NCBI GenBank assembly: GCA_023548195.1
Contig: JAJHZJ010000808.1
Location: 6,228,889-6,292,888 of the forward strand
Source of the DNA: Bettongia penicillata ogilbyi
Lineage: Eukaryota; Chordata; Mammalia; Diprotodontia; Potoroidae
Reading direction: 5' to 3'
DNA length: 64,000 nt
The notes under the pieces are model-generated. The model had not been told where the DNA came from. It saw only the letters and a list, made by a program, of their open reading frames with translations, and made no database searches. Shown piece by piece: positions 12,600-24,149 of this stretch (its first letter is position 1; each line of letters opens with the position of its first letter). Both the position numbers and the translations under genes were made by a program.

Positions 12600-13450
12600 C
12601 AAATTGTTTTGTTGTAATGTTGACATAGCCTTAAATCAGTGGAGAATGGGAGCATATGATTTGTTATATGCTATTTTCATTCTTTTATAACATTTATATA
12701 TTTTTTCTAATCCATTTCTTTTCATTGTAGCAAAGTTGGCATTCTCCCTGAGGTCTACTTTTAGTAAGCTATGTGTCAAACAATATACAAGCCATTTTAA
12801 CACTTTTCCTACCAACGCAAATGGCTAACCAGTCTTTTTTAATCTGAAGAAAACAACACATCACCTTTTCTTTCCGGTAATTTCAGCCCCAAAGAAAGTG
12901 TCACATTTAACTTTATTCTCACAAAAAGCATTTTTTTCAAAGTGCCTTTGCTCCTGAGGTTGGATACATTAAGCACAGCTGAAGCTAAAATAAGATCTTA
13001 AATAAAATGTTCAATGCAAAAGAACCTATACCATTTTGCTTGTAAAAAGAGAAAAATCCACGGTACCAAGCTGACAGTAACTAGTGAAGAAAATGCAGGG
13101 TTTTAACATGCCGAAATGACTTTTTCAAAGCAGCATAAAATGTACAGGAAGAGACTTCAGGGGCACATCCAAACAAAGCCTCAAGTAGCCCACAGGAGTC
13201 AAGTCAATAACTTGCTTATTCTGGATTCCATTCAGAAGTCCTTCAGCAGCGGCTGCTTCCCCAGACAGTGAGACTTGACTGAATAACACATACATACTGA
13301 GCTTGATGGGACGGAGACGACAACTGCACAACTACATTCTGAGAAGACTCGCGCAGAGGGACAGCATTTTACTTCATACATGATACTGCTGGTATCAAAT
13401 TCGAATAAAGGCAATTTCTTTCGTCTGGGAGGAGTAGAATACACATTCCT
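12600..13450 (-). pseudogene. Unassigned retrocopy-like block
   Basis: On the minus strand, about 13445-13130 has higher GC and several CpGs and carries two overlapping frames of about 70 codons (13232-13444 and 13125-13331) in different phases, as if one frame had shifted. They start MYSTPPRRKKLPLFEFDTSS and contain IQNKQVIDLTPVGYLRLCLD. A stop follows at about 13125, then AT-rich sequence with aataaag motifs that looks like a 3' UTR. I do not recognise the protein. It could be a decayed processed mRNA copy, an unknown terminal exon, or a conserved non-coding block. Confidence 0.25.
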
Positions 13451-13724
13451 GGCCTACCATCAAAAAGGAGACTGTCTTTGTTAAGGGAGGGAGAAAAGCA
13501 ATATAACAACATGAAGTTGTTTTAGGGCCACAAATTTACTTACTGAGCAAGAACATTTCCTACACACAGTGTGCAATGGGCTTATCAGGCTGGCAAAAAA
13601 CGGTTCCACTTGCCATCATAGTGTGGCAAAGAACACGGGTAGGGGAAATGGGGTTAGGAAGTGATGATCAGAAACACCCAGATTAGGGCCTATTATAAAA
13701 CACTTAGTGACTGGGCTCTCTGTG

Positions 13725-13812
13725 ACAGAGAAAGAGAGACAGAGAGACGGAGAGAGAGAGAGAGAAACAGAGAGACATAGAGACAGAGATACAGAAAGAG
13801 AGACAGAGATTT
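13725..13812. repeat. GA-rich simple repeat
   Basis: Runs of gagaga with aca interruptions, purine-only over most of its length. Confidence 0.85.
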
Positions 13813-14178
13813 CAGGTAGAGATTAGATGGGCAGAATATAAATGTGGATAGCAATAGAGGCACTGATATTGGATCTGCATAATAAATGTGAAATGTGAAA
13901 GTAAGTCTTCTCAAGGATGGTTTTTCTTGAGAACCTTGAAGACTTTGAATTTAAATGGGAGAATTCTATTTCTTCAATCCCCTCTGAAGACTTAGACACT
14001 CTGTTGTCAATACATAGTGCCTCTGTCCTTTCCCACTACCTTATGGCAACAAACAACAGACTTGAACTCTTTCTAATCACTTCTAAGAAAAAGTAGGCCT
14101 AGTAAAATGGAAGTAGCAGTTCACTGCAGTATTAGTTAACCACAGAACTAAAGAACAGAGGGAACTGAGACATGGTTG

Positions 14179-14202
14179 GTGTGTGTGTGTGTGTGTGTGT
14201 GT
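14179..14202. repeat. TG microsatellite
   Basis: Twelve perfect TG units. Confidence 0.95.
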
Positions 14203-14459
14203 CTGTGCTGTGCTCTGTCTACAACAAGCATAAAGGAAAGGAGATTAGTATCTGACTGGGCCCAGTTCTGTTCCCCCAGAAATCACTTGGTTCAGGGTCC
14301 GAAGCCAATGAAAACTGAATTAACCAATGTGGAAGGAGGCTGAGACAATTCAGAGGCCCAATGTTTCTTTGGGTCAACACAGGAGTAACTAGAAAGTATG
14401 AAATAGGGAAATACAAAAAAAAAAAAAGAGTGAAATTACCGAAGATCACAGGAGGCAGA

Positions 14460-15620
14460 AAATGAAGTTAAAAACCGTAAGCATCAGAAGATAAATTCAC
14501 TGGAGAGGTATTAAAAGCAGAAGGGACGCTAAAAACACCTAAACAAGTCCAAACCTCTCTAAGTAAATATTCTAAGACAAATGAGATTGAAGCAACATCT
14601 GATGAGGCAGAGGACCCTGTGGATTCCCCGCGACAGCTTACAACTACAGCACAATGTTCCCAAATGGCTCAAGAAAAAGAAGAATCACAGAAGGGGCAGA
14701 ATTTATGGCTTGTACAACAGGACAGAAAAACTTGAATCCATGGAGGTGAGTTGCTCCAAATAAATGAAAGAGAAAACTGATTGAGAATATATATACACTA
14801 AAGCGAAGGGCAAGTGGAAAAGTAGAAGCAAAAAGCAGCTACATTGAAAGAAGAAAGGAAATGAATACGCATATATATGTAGAACCTACTGTGTGCTAAG
14901 CATGGTACTAAGTACTTTATATCTCATTTGACCTTCTTCAAGATTGGTCATTTTACAGTTGAGGAAACAGATAGGAGGGTAAATGATTTGACCAGGATCA
15001 CGCAGCTAGTAAGTGTCTCAGGCTGAATGTGAATTTAGTTCTTTCTGACTCCAGTCTCAGTGCTCTATCCATTGCATCATGTAGCTGACCCCCAGAACAC
15101 ATGATCTCTGAAAAAAGGCAAAACATATTGATCTTGAAAACACAATGCAAGAACTTTACAAGTTAAAAAAAAATAAAACCTGAACACATAATAAAAAGAA
15201 AACTGCCCAGATCTTTAAAATGTAGAAAACAAAGTGCAAATTGAAAGAATCCACAGATTGCCTCCAGTAAAAAAGAAAAAAACCCTAAACCATATGTTGT
15301 AAATTCCAAGATATATAGTATTTAAATCAAACAATTCGAATGACAAATAACAAACTCTATTAGCAATCAAGAGAAAGACCTCCAAATAAAAAGTACAAGA
15401 AATGCAAATAACACAGAACTATCTCATTGGAAACTGCAGAAGGGAATGAAATAATGTGTTCTGAAGAGCACAGGAACTCAAGATGCAAACCAAGGCAACA
15501 TATCCTGCAAATCGAAGCCCAATCATTAATGAAAAAAAGATGAATGTCCAATAAAAGAGAGGTATTTAAAGCATTTCTAGAAAACAAGTTGATATAAGCA
15601 GATTATTTGTTTGGAAAACA
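14460..15620 (+). mobile_element. L1-clade relic, ORF1-like
   Basis: Segments such as gaaagaatccacagattgcc at about 15243 and the purine-rich run to about 15590 follow the order of marsupial L1-type ORF1 relics (compare 57160-58290). There are many stops. A SINE interrupts it at 14880-15092. Confidence 0.45.
14880..15092 (-). mobile_element. MAR1-type SINE
   Basis: Reads cagttgaggaaacagatagg, ggatcacgcagctagtaagt, ctttctgactccagtctcag, tgctctatccattgcatcat, ending gtagctgacccc. It also has the cctactgtgtgctaagcatg lead-in seen in composite copies. Confidence 0.7.
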
Positions 15621-15719
15621 GAGACAGAAAAAAGGGTAAATACAATCAGCAACCTATGATAACCATTCCATAATGAGACATTTAACAAATACTCTGTAAG
15701 GAGATTACGGGGGGGAAGA

Positions 15720-16160
15720 TACTGAGAAGGAACCCAAGTGCTGAAAGGAACGTGGGTTAGGCAGTTCGTTACTCACAGACATATGAGCACATGGCTCCTT
15801 TGCCCTACCTTCCTGTGTACCTTGGTCAGAAGCGCACATCTCCAGGGTTTCTGATGAAGGCCTGAGCTAAAGTAGTGGCCAAATGAATGAAAAAGTGAAT
15901 GCAAAAAGAGGTGGAGGGAGAATCCACAAGATCTGACAAGTGATTGTACATCTAGTAAGGGAATGGAAAGAACTGATCATAACTCCAAGTTTCTAAACAG
16001 GTTCCCCCCTCAATAGAAACAGGGAAATTTTGAGGAAATACGTGTAAAAGAGAAGCTAATGCTTTCTGTTTTGGACAGGTTGAGTAACAACATATAGGAC
16101 ATTTAAGTGGCGATGTCCAGAAGGCAACTAGTGATGCAGGACTGCAGAGAAATAAGTTTT
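15720..16160 (-). mobile_element. L2 LINE fragment
   Basis: The part ttctgttttggacaggttga and gatgtccagaaggcaactag is the antisense of the L2 segment that reads ctcaacatgtccaaaac. Earlier bases are weakly similar. Confidence 0.5.
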
Positions 16161-16639
16161 CATTGTATTTGGCTTTATAATTGAAAAAGTGACAACATTC
16201 CAGTCTACATCATGACCTTCAAGGAAACTCAAGCTTTTGTATTCTTAACAGTCACTCAAAGTAAAGGTAATAATTTCCTCTGAGAAGAGTCTTAAACCAA
16301 ACTGACAATGGGCAATTTCTTGGGGTAGCTTGGCCCTGTCGCTAGCCAGAGAAGAAGCAAAGCTGTTTATGATGTGAGGGACAGAGGATATGATAGCTAC
16401 AACCTGTAACAACATATAATCGCCGTTCTTCTTGAAAGAGATCTTGCGCCCTCAAGGCATAAAATGACTTTATTGCTGTGTAGAATAAGGACAATTACAA
16501 ATACTGAATTCTTAAGCTTCTATTTCAATTCAAGTTTGATAAATTTTACATCTTTGTGGAATGACTGTCTTAGAAGAAGTATCTGAAACTTCAATAGAAA
16601 GGGTCTGTAAGACTTCCAAGAAGACCTTCATGAGTTCTA

Positions 16640-16930
16640 AAAGTGATCATCAAATGAACACTATCTTGGGCTGTACCAATAGAAACCCATTAATTTCCCC
16701 AAAAAAGAAGGTAATAGACTAATTCTATTTCGCATTGACAAGGCCAGATCTGTTGTCCTGTGCTTAATTCTGTACCTCAGATTGTAAAAAAAACACTCCT
16801 GAGTTGGAGCATGTCCAGATGATGATCTGATGATGATGATGGTTAACTGACAAGACTTTACTAGATGAAGAAAAGTTGAAGAAGAGGATAGAGGGATCAC
16901 AATAATAGTCTTCAACCATGTGGCCTGCTA
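16640..16930 (+). mobile_element. L3/CR1 LINE fragment
   Basis: Order: cttgggctgtaccaatagaa, tcctgagttggagcatgtcc, gatgaagaaaagttgaagaa, aatagtcttcaaccatgtgg, as in the 3' part of L3. A gat triplet run has expanded at about 16818-16840. Confidence 0.5.
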
Positions 16931-17009
16931 TGTAGAGATTTAGATTTATATGTCATTCTGCAGAGTGGAACTGGTATAAGGGACTGTCATTCACTATCTT
17001 TACATGGGA

Positions 17010-17520
17010 GAGACTGGATCTGTGATTTCACTGATAAAGAGGAAATTCCCTCTTCAACGCAGATAGTCATTTTTTCTCTAGTCTTAAAAGAGTGTTGCCT
17101 AGAGCTCTGAGAGAATCAATAACTTCTTCAGTCACAAAGTCAGGATGTATCAGATGTTCAACTTGAACCCATGTCTTCCTGGTGTGTGTGTGGGGGGGAG
17201 GGGCCAATTCTGGGTCCATCATTCCATGCTACCTCTCATCTTTGCTTGACTTGAGGCATTTATGACAGTTAACATTTAAATAGGACTTTGAAGTTCACAC
17301 TGTCTTCACAACCTTTTGAGCTATGTAGTAAAATGCTAAACATTTAAGTAAAGAACTCTCTAAATGTAAAATTTTTTAAATTAGTAACTCCAATTTATAA
17401 ATGAGGACTCAAAAAAATTAAGTGACTTGCTTGTGGTCACACGGTGCTAAGTATCAGGGTTGGGGTTTCACGATGCAAGACTAATTTGAAGACCAGTTCT
17501 TTTCCCACTATATCATGTTG
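17010..17520 (-). mobile_element. Two adjacent CORE-SINE copies
   Basis: The first (about 17010-17245) includes ctgtgatttcactgataaag and cttgaacccatgtcttcctg. The second (about 17255-17520) includes tttataaatgaggactcaaa and acttgcttgtggtcacacgg. Both read as antisense of tRNA-derived CORE-SINEs and are well decayed. Confidence 0.55.
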
Positions 17521-17934
17521 TGCTTCTCATCACATTTGTTTCACAGCCACATGGCAGAGTCAGAGTTCCTGCCCCCAAAATAGGGAACTATGAAAAAAAT
17601 ATTACTCACAATCCATCAAGCCTCAATAAGAATATCAATGATGTAAAAATATGCATAGCCAATCCTTCCTATTCTCACAAAAACGGTTTGCCTATTTGTT
17701 ATTGGATCATTCATGTCAGCAAGGAGGCAAAAAAATCACAAGAAAGGGGAAAGAAATTCTTTTGTTTCTATTGTCAACATCTCTGTTCAGGGCCCAGCAG
17801 AAAGTGCAAGAAGGGGCAGAAGAATTGGTCTTCTTTTTAATATAAAACAGTTAAAAGTTCAAGGAAGGAATGCGCAAGACAGCAAGCAAGGAAGCTAAGA
17901 GAAGGAAAAAGGAAGCATTACATTACTCTAGAAT

Positions 17935-18110
17935 AAGGGTTTTTAATCACGGATCCCCAAGGAGAGAGATTTCAGTAGATGCATGAATCTGTATGGGGAA
18001 AGAATAAATTATGCCTTTATTTTTATGAATTACTCAATTTCAGTAGTTAAAAAAATGGTTCTGAAAAGAGGTCCACAGTTTCACCAGACTGCTAAGGAGG
18101 CCAATGAAAC
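17935..18110 (+). mobile_element. Non-autonomous hAT-like repeat, family A
   Basis: Contains gaggtccacagtttcaccag and agactgctaaggaggccaat, matching the same family as 8355-8565 and 40465-40640. The terminus is decayed to aaagagtttaaggcc. Confidence 0.5.
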
Positions 18111-19650
18111 AAAGAGTTTAAGGCCCGCTCTACAGATAATGCTGCCCATTCTGTGATTGGAATGGAGAACAAGGGCATATGGGGGAGAAAAAAACTTGCC
18201 CGCTCAGTTAAGTCTGTGGGGAATATGACTACTTTCTTCATCATGTTGTGAACTCCAATACAAAAACTCATGTTCAAACACAGACATAAAAATGAATTGT
18301 AAAGCCAAATATAAATGTTTCTGATTTTTGTGCTGATTTGAACTTGAAAATTGATAATAATATTCTAATAAACATGAATATTTTTTTCTTTTGGTCATAC
18401 TCCTTCAGATGTATATATGAAGTACTTTATTCTGAAATCAGGAAGAATCTTAAAGAAGACTTTTTTTTTTGAAGATCATCACTTAGAGAAACATTCAGCT
18501 TTTTTATTTTGTTATTAAGTGCAAAACTATTTTGCAGAAAACATTCATATGAATTAAGTACCATTTATGCAAAGTAAAATCAGAATTTATAAAACTCCAC
18601 TAACTCAGAAAAACAATAATGAAAGGTCATTTCCATATACCTAAGTAATACATATTATTATTATATCAAACAACCTCAGAGTATTTGGAGAGAATATTTT
18701 TTCTAATTACTGACATAATATTTAACATTTAAATAACAAGATTTCATCTTATATAGTATCTGAGTTGCCCAATAAATTTTACTTGTGAAGAGAAAGGATA
18801 TAATTTTGTTCTATTATTTATTAGTATAGGAAAGCATTAATTGTTTTCTGTCATGCCCTCAAAGTAGTAAATTACTTAAATGTTAATTATTCTCTAACCA
18901 TATGCTGATAGAATTCATTTTATATCATGATTATTTCAGTAAAAGCTGAACACAGACAGGATGCTTTTTCTTTGCCATTGTAACAAAGACAAATGCTTCA
19001 TCTACTGGAATCCCAACAAGTCTAACAACCTGCTTGAAATTTCAGCCATGGATTTTATGATATGAGATTTGAAGGATCTACACAAAGTGATGTTTCCTTT
19101 CCTGCTGAGAAACAAATGAGTGCACCACTGTGCTCCTGACCCCAAACAGTGAGATCTGTAAAGTTGCCACTTAACTCCCTGGAAAAAAAAAACCTCCCTC
19201 AAATAGTGGGGCTAGAATACTTGGCAGCCTAGGGCTGAACAAATTAGAGCTAATCTGTTGAGCCACAGTGCTTGCCTGTGTTTCCCTCCCCTCCCGGCAC
19301 CTTAAGGAAGGAAGGAGGTTGCTAATCACTCTGGTTTTAGAAATTCAGACTGGATAGATTACTGTCAAAATTTTCAAAATGGACATATGTATATATTTAA
19401 AAATTAAAGAAAGGTATTATTTTATATGAAAGGTATAATCATCACAAAATACCCCAAATCATGCGAAGTTTGAAAATATATGCTGTCTTGATACTTCTGT
19501 TCGTGCTTCCTTTGGAGGAAGCAGATAAGACAATTAGTTACTTTGATATGTTTTAAAGTCTTGATTTTTATAAATTTTGAATTACTCCTGGAAGATTTAG
19601 ACGGAAGTAGAAAGTCATACTTCTACAAAAACATCACAAATCCTGATGTT

Positions 19651-19745
19651 TTCCTTCCTTCCTTCCTTCCTTCCTTCCTTCCTTCCTTCCTTCCTTCCTT
19701 CCTTCCTTCCTTCCTTCCTTCCTTCCTTCCTTCCTTCCTTCCTTC
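19651..19745. repeat. (TTCC)n microsatellite
   Basis: About 24 perfect TTCC units in a row, followed by unique sequence. The open frame across it (FLPS repeats) is a by-product of the repeat. Confidence 0.97.
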
Positions 19746-19779
19746 ATCAAAGGTTTCAAGATTATCTCCTCAGGTGTGA

Positions 19780-19950
19780 CAGACAATGCGGGTAGAGAAT
19801 AGGTCTCAGAGGAAGAAGATCTGTGTTCAAATCCTGGAACCTCTCAGTACTCAAGGGAACTCTTTATGACTTTAAGTTGCAGAGATGGTGCTAATTTGCT
19901 ATAGAATAAGGACTTACTTCATTCATGAGTTTCTTGGACTAATGAAATCC
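19780..19950 (+). mobile_element. CORE-type marsupial SINE
   Basis: Reads gagaataggtctcagaggaa, gatctgtgttcaaatcctgg, taagttgcagagatggtgct, tggactaatgaaatcccaag, the same family as 675-815 and the first antisense copy at 17010. Confidence 0.55.
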
Positions 19951-20034
19951 CAAGTTTGCTCCCTATCCCTATTTTTACCTGACAGCAGACAGAAAATAGC
20001 ATACATTAAAAGTAGTAGAATAGTCCTCTAAACC

Positions 20035-20510
20035 CTCAGTGGTCACTACCAGGGATCAAAAGGAGTACATGGGACAGACTGTGCCCTTTGGAAGTCTACA
20101 ATTTACTTGGGGAAACAAGACTAACATTAACAGGTGTGCAAGTAAGAGTCAAACTAAAGTTTTTTCAGACTCATTAAATCACAGAGTCTCAAGAGAAGGG
20201 AGAAAAATGAATTTGGGCCAATGTGAATGGGAAAGGTTTTATGGAGAAGATGGGACTGGAAGGATACTTCAGTGGTTGGGCAGTATTGGTGGGGAGGGAA
20301 TTTCACAGGGGCAATAATATGAATTTAGGTACTAGGTCATGATGTCTGGCTCTGGCTGATATAAACCAACTGTTTCAGCGAAAACATGACTAGAAATATT
20401 GGGTGGTAGTAGATTATGTAGGGCCTTGAATGCCAGGCTGAAGGGTTTGGACTTAATCCTATGGGACATGAGTTACTAAGGGTTTTCTATCTTGAAACTG
20501 TCAAGATGAA
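20035..20510 (-). mobile_element. L2 LINE fragment
   Basis: Typical antisense L2 wording: gggaaaggttttatggagaa, atgtagggccttgaatgcca, tttggacttaatcctatggg. Confidence 0.6.
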
Positions 20511-20854
20511 TTGGAAATCATAACTTAGCATCCCACTTCTTTACCTAGTGGTTCAGTTTCCCTATCTAGAGTTTATTTGTACTGCCTGACAAGTCAAACA
20601 TTTATAAACACCCTTCCATGTGGAAGCAGTTAGAAAAAAATAAATTAAAACTATACCCTGTATGATTTATACAGTAGCCTAAACAAGAAAAACTGAACTC
20701 ATCTGCAAAAACAATTTTTCTTTTATTATATAAATTTGACATGTTCTGTCTTTGATTTTTTTCAAGCATATGAATTTTATACACAGGATATAACTCCTAT
20801 TATCTACTGATCACACAAACAGGAAATAATGAAATGCCTTTTTTTCATAATGTC

Positions 20855-21190
20855 ATCAGTTCCAGACAGTCAAACTCCCTTCTCAACCTCTTTCTCTTCC
20901 TCTACATTCTTTTCACCAAGTTTTGCTGATTCTATTTTCAAAATCTCTCTCACACCTAGTCCTTCCCTTGGATTCCCACTACTGCCTCACTACTTCACAC
21001 TTACTTGCCTAGACTATCACAATAGTCTCCTAACTCGCCCACTCTTTTCATCGAAATGCATTCTCAGACTATACTCTGATTAATCTCTCTCTAGCAAGGC
21101 TCTGGCCATAGCCATTTCCTGATTAAAAAAAAATTTCCAGTGGCTTCATGATGTCTATTAAAGGTCAAAATCTCAGTCTGGAACTTAGGG
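20855..21190 (+). mobile_element. L2 LINE fragment
   Basis: Typical L2 order: actatcacaatagtctccta, ccagtggcttcatgatgtct, attaaaggtcaaaatctcag. Confidence 0.6.
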
Positions 21191-21364
21191 CTGGCAAAGA
21201 TAGAACAAAAGCAGGAGAGAGGGCTATGAAATGAAAGTTAAGTAAAAAAGGATATAAAAGCACCTGGCTACTTTCTGTAAATGAATGTGATTGAGCCCAG
21301 ATCAATTATATCCCACAGTTCCAAAAAGAATTCATGAACCTGAAAACTGTCAGAGAGCTTTGAA

Positions 21365-21835
21365 ATCACAGGTCTGACCACATCATGCTGCTCCTCAAAG
21401 CTCTTCCTTGTCTTGTCACTGCCTCAACGATACAAAAATAAACTCCTCAGCCTGACATCTGGGTCTTCCCACTACCTGTATTCCTTCCACCCCAACTTAG
21501 ATAACCTTATTTTATATTATCCCTCTTCATGAACTCTCAGGTTCATGGACTGAGTGGCCAGTATTTCTCTAAATTCAGTATTACACCTTTCATCCCTGCC
21601 CTGCCCAGAATGTACTTTCCCCTTTCAGAATCCTTGACTCCTTTCAAGCTCAGTTTAGGTTCCATCTTTCTCTATGAAACTTTCTTTGATCTATTCCTCC
21701 ATTCCCTTTATGTCCTGCCACAGTTGCTTGTTTTCTGTACCTCAAATTTCCTTCAAATATACTTGTGTCAAGTAGATCACAAGCTATGTGACTGCAGAAA
21801 TTAATTCATTCTGTCTTTGTATCAACAAAGCAAAT
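21365..21835 (+). mobile_element. L2 LINE 3' region
   Basis: Order: ctgaccacatcatgctgctc, aactcctcagcctgacatct, gcccagaatgtactttcccc, tccttgactcctttcaagct, ttctctatgaaactttcttt. This is the well known L2 3' region. Confidence 0.7.
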
Positions 21836-21999
21836 GATAGGGGGCTATATAAAGATACTTGAAGTGAATTCATTAAAAGTTCCTTCAATCTTGAAATGGG
21901 CAAATGATATTCCAATTATCCAACTATTGATTAGGAAGTTGATTTTGATTCAGATTGCTAACAATATTCTAAAAAGTATTATTAAATGAACAATTTATG

Positions 22000-22330
22000 A
22001 GTATTTGGAAAGGAAAGCAATGATTACTGAAAGAAAATATGAGCTTACTGAGAATAGGTCACACCACATAAACACATTTCCTTTTTTGTTAGGGCTATTA
22101 GTCTGGCGTATTAAGGGAAAAGAACAGACATGGCATTTGGAGAACATAATAGATATGTTTAATTTTAGCAAAATTTTTCATAAAGTATTTGTGGAAAAGA
22201 TGGAGAGGTGAGTAGGAAATAATGAATTTAGAAGTAGATGAGTAATCAGATTCAGTGACTAATGGGAGAATTTCCAGCAGACTGTCTCCTGGCTCTGTCC
22301 TCAACACTTAGCTTAGTATATTGTTAACTA
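22000..22330 (+). mobile_element. L3/CR1 LINE fragment, RT part
   Basis: The stretch catttggagaacataataga, taaagtatttgtggaaaaga, tggagaggtgagtagg, ctggctctgtcctcaacact follows the L3 reverse transcriptase segment between FSKAFD and the GPVLF region, with frameshifts. Confidence 0.5.
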
Positions 22331-22639
22331 ACCAACTGAAAATGGAGAAAATAGCAGAGGCTAATCACTGGGACAAATTATGTCAATGTATAACATCCAA
22401 TATGGAAAGTTAAAATATTCAGGTCAGCTTGAACACAGTATTTGTGTGCATGTCTCCCTATACTGTTCCCTTAGAACAATGACTCTTTCTATTAGTGAAT
22501 TTGATGACTGCCTGGTAAAACAACGGAGTTTTAATTTTTTTGTTTTTGTTTTATTAATTTTGATGTTTCAATTTTAACAATCTCTTATTATTAGTGATTG
22601 GAGCACGCTTTCAAGTGGTCACTGATAACTGGTAATTCT

Positions 22640-22700
22640 TCTTTTGAAAAACTGTTCATATCCTTTGACTATCTATTGGAGAATGATTCTTGATAGGAGA
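22640..22700 (-). mobile_element. L1 ORF2 3' fragment
   Basis: Reads aaaaactgttcatatccttt, gactatctattggagaatga, the antisense of the L1 ORF2 C-terminal stretch typical of marsupials. Very short. Confidence 0.35.
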
Positions 22701-22805
22701 TTTTCATCTTTACCTCCCCTCCTCACTACAAATAACCTCTTCCAAAAGACCAAATTTCTCTCCACTCTCTTACATATTACTTTATGCTGCCTTGAATGCT
22801 TAAAT

Positions 22806-23047
22806 TTCAGCCATGAAAATAAATATTAGTCCCCATGCTAGCATTCATAAATATTGGCCGTGGACCAAATATTGAGGTTTCAAATTCAGGGTTGGTTTAA
22901 AACTTAGGACAACATTCTTTACTGAAATGTTGAAGAACATTGTTCTAAGCTCTGGGCCAAATACTAAATTAGAAATCATCCTGTTTGGTCTAGAGCTAGT
23001 ATTTATAAATATTACAACATGGGCTAATATTTATTTTCATGGCTGAA
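22806..23047. mobile_element. Long palindrome, MITE-like
   Basis: The left end ttcagccatgaaaataaata returns as its complement at the right end (tatttattttcatggctgaa). The similarity continues with mismatches almost to the centre near 22925, giving two arms of about 110 bp. This is the architecture of a fold-back DNA transposon or MITE. No family is recognised and no clear target duplication is seen. Confidence 0.65.
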
Positions 23048-23461
23048 TGAAGAAGCTAGGGCAATATAAAGAAATATGTGAGAGTATAGAGAACAATGTT
23101 AATGCTGGAAAAATCATTAATAAAGAATAATACAGATATACATTTTCCTTCTCAGTTGATTTCATGAATGTTTACAAAAAATCAAACCCTATATTGGCAC
23201 TCACAGCTGAAATACATACAGAATATTCCATAGAATTTTGTACTAACAGATACCGACTAGTGCTGTTCACTCAGCAACCCTCTGGCATAATGCTTTTATT
23301 ATGCAGCTTTCCTGTCGCACAACATTAAGCAAATCATCTAGCAATTTCTTTTGGCTGTCAAAGAAGCAAAGATTGAATCCATTTACATTACTGTGGTTCA
23401 AAACAGTGTACATTACATTAGAGGAGTGCAATATTTTGCAGCCACTCAGATAGACCAGATT

Positions 23462-23513
23462 AAGAATAAAATAAAACACTTTGCAAGAAGAATAAAATAA
23501 AACACTTTGCAAG
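23462..23513. repeat. Perfect 26-bp tandem duplication
   Basis: The unit starting aagaataaaataaaacact and ending ttgcaag occurs twice without a mismatch at 23462-23487 and 23488-23513. It lies 44 bp beyond the donor site of the last visible exon. Confidence 0.95.
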
Positions 23514-23557
23514 GTTAGGTTATCTATCACATTGGTGGATTTGTAATTTTTACTTAC

Positions 23558-23622
23558 ATCAAGAGACCCTTCATTTATGACGATCATGCCCATGTTCTTC
23601 TTCAAGAGTTTGCAAGAATGCC
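23558..23622 (-). CDS. ATP8A1: ATP8A1 exon, GHSCKLLKKN to EGSLD
   Basis: This 65-bp exon completes the Gly codon and encodes HSCKLLKKNMGMIVINEGSL then D (fragment residues 226-246). It follows [12 protein letters not shown] in the P domain. The minus-strand acceptor is ggttatag and the donor is gtaagt. It ends on a whole codon. No further exon of the gene (expected to run on to the C-terminal P domain and membrane helices) is recognisable at lower coordinates, so the next intron continues past the left edge. A perfect 26-bp tandem duplication lies 44 bp inside that intron. Confidence 0.95.
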
Positions 23623-23749
23623 CTATAACCCAAAACACTGCAGATTAGGTGACTGGTATGTAGTGAACTCTTGATAACTAACAGATGGCATGATTTTATA
23701 ACTAAATCCAACTATAGTGAAATTTTGACATGAAGCCTAGGGTTCAAAG

Positions 23750-24140
23750 GAAACAAATCAAAATGATTCAGAATCTCTAAGGAACTCAGGCATTCCACTG
23801 TGAAGGTGAGAAGGCTGAGGGCTGGTAAAATAATAGTCTTAAAATATACCAAGGCTATTTTATCCAGGGGATGAGAGCCAGCTTTTCTCCACCTTCAATG
23901 GATGAGGCTCAGGAAAAGAAGGTCTTCAATTGCTATAGCAAGGATTTAGGTTAGACATAGGGATCATTTCCTGCCCATAAAGGTTGCTATGTTCCTAAGA
24001 AGATTACTAAGGGAAGTCACTGAGTCTTTTCTGTTCTGGAAATACTCAAGACAATCATCCATCAAATGGCTTAGGTGCAGACTGGCTGGGATTGCTGGAG
24101 ATGGACCAGATGATTAGTTTTCTTATGTTTTTTAAAGTAT
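23750..24140 (+). mobile_element. L3/CR1 LINE 3' end
   Basis: Order: aggaactcaggcattccact, ttagacatagggatcatttc, tgttctggaaatactcaaga, atgggattgctggag-like and gatggaccagatgattag, the L3 3' end. Confidence 0.55.
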
Positions 24141-24149
24141 AGACTCTTT

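Larger units (their letters stand above)
1..23557 (-). other. ATP8A1: ATP8A1 intron, left part (continues outside)
   Basis: No coding exon of ATP8A1 or any other gene was recognised here. Old repeats, listed separately, fill about half. Stretches where I see nothing identifiable include 2900-4330, 4580-5400, 6180-6910, 10530-11300, 11830-12180, 13450-14450, 16160-16640, 17525-17935, 18110-19650 (very AT-rich), 20520-20850 and 23050-23460. Reading frames of 60-130 codons in these parts have no family resemblance and are unspliced chance frames or translated repeats. Confidence 0.8.

Noticed and set aside
19543..19779. Frame with FLPS repeats
   Set aside because: Product of the (TTCC)n microsatellite.
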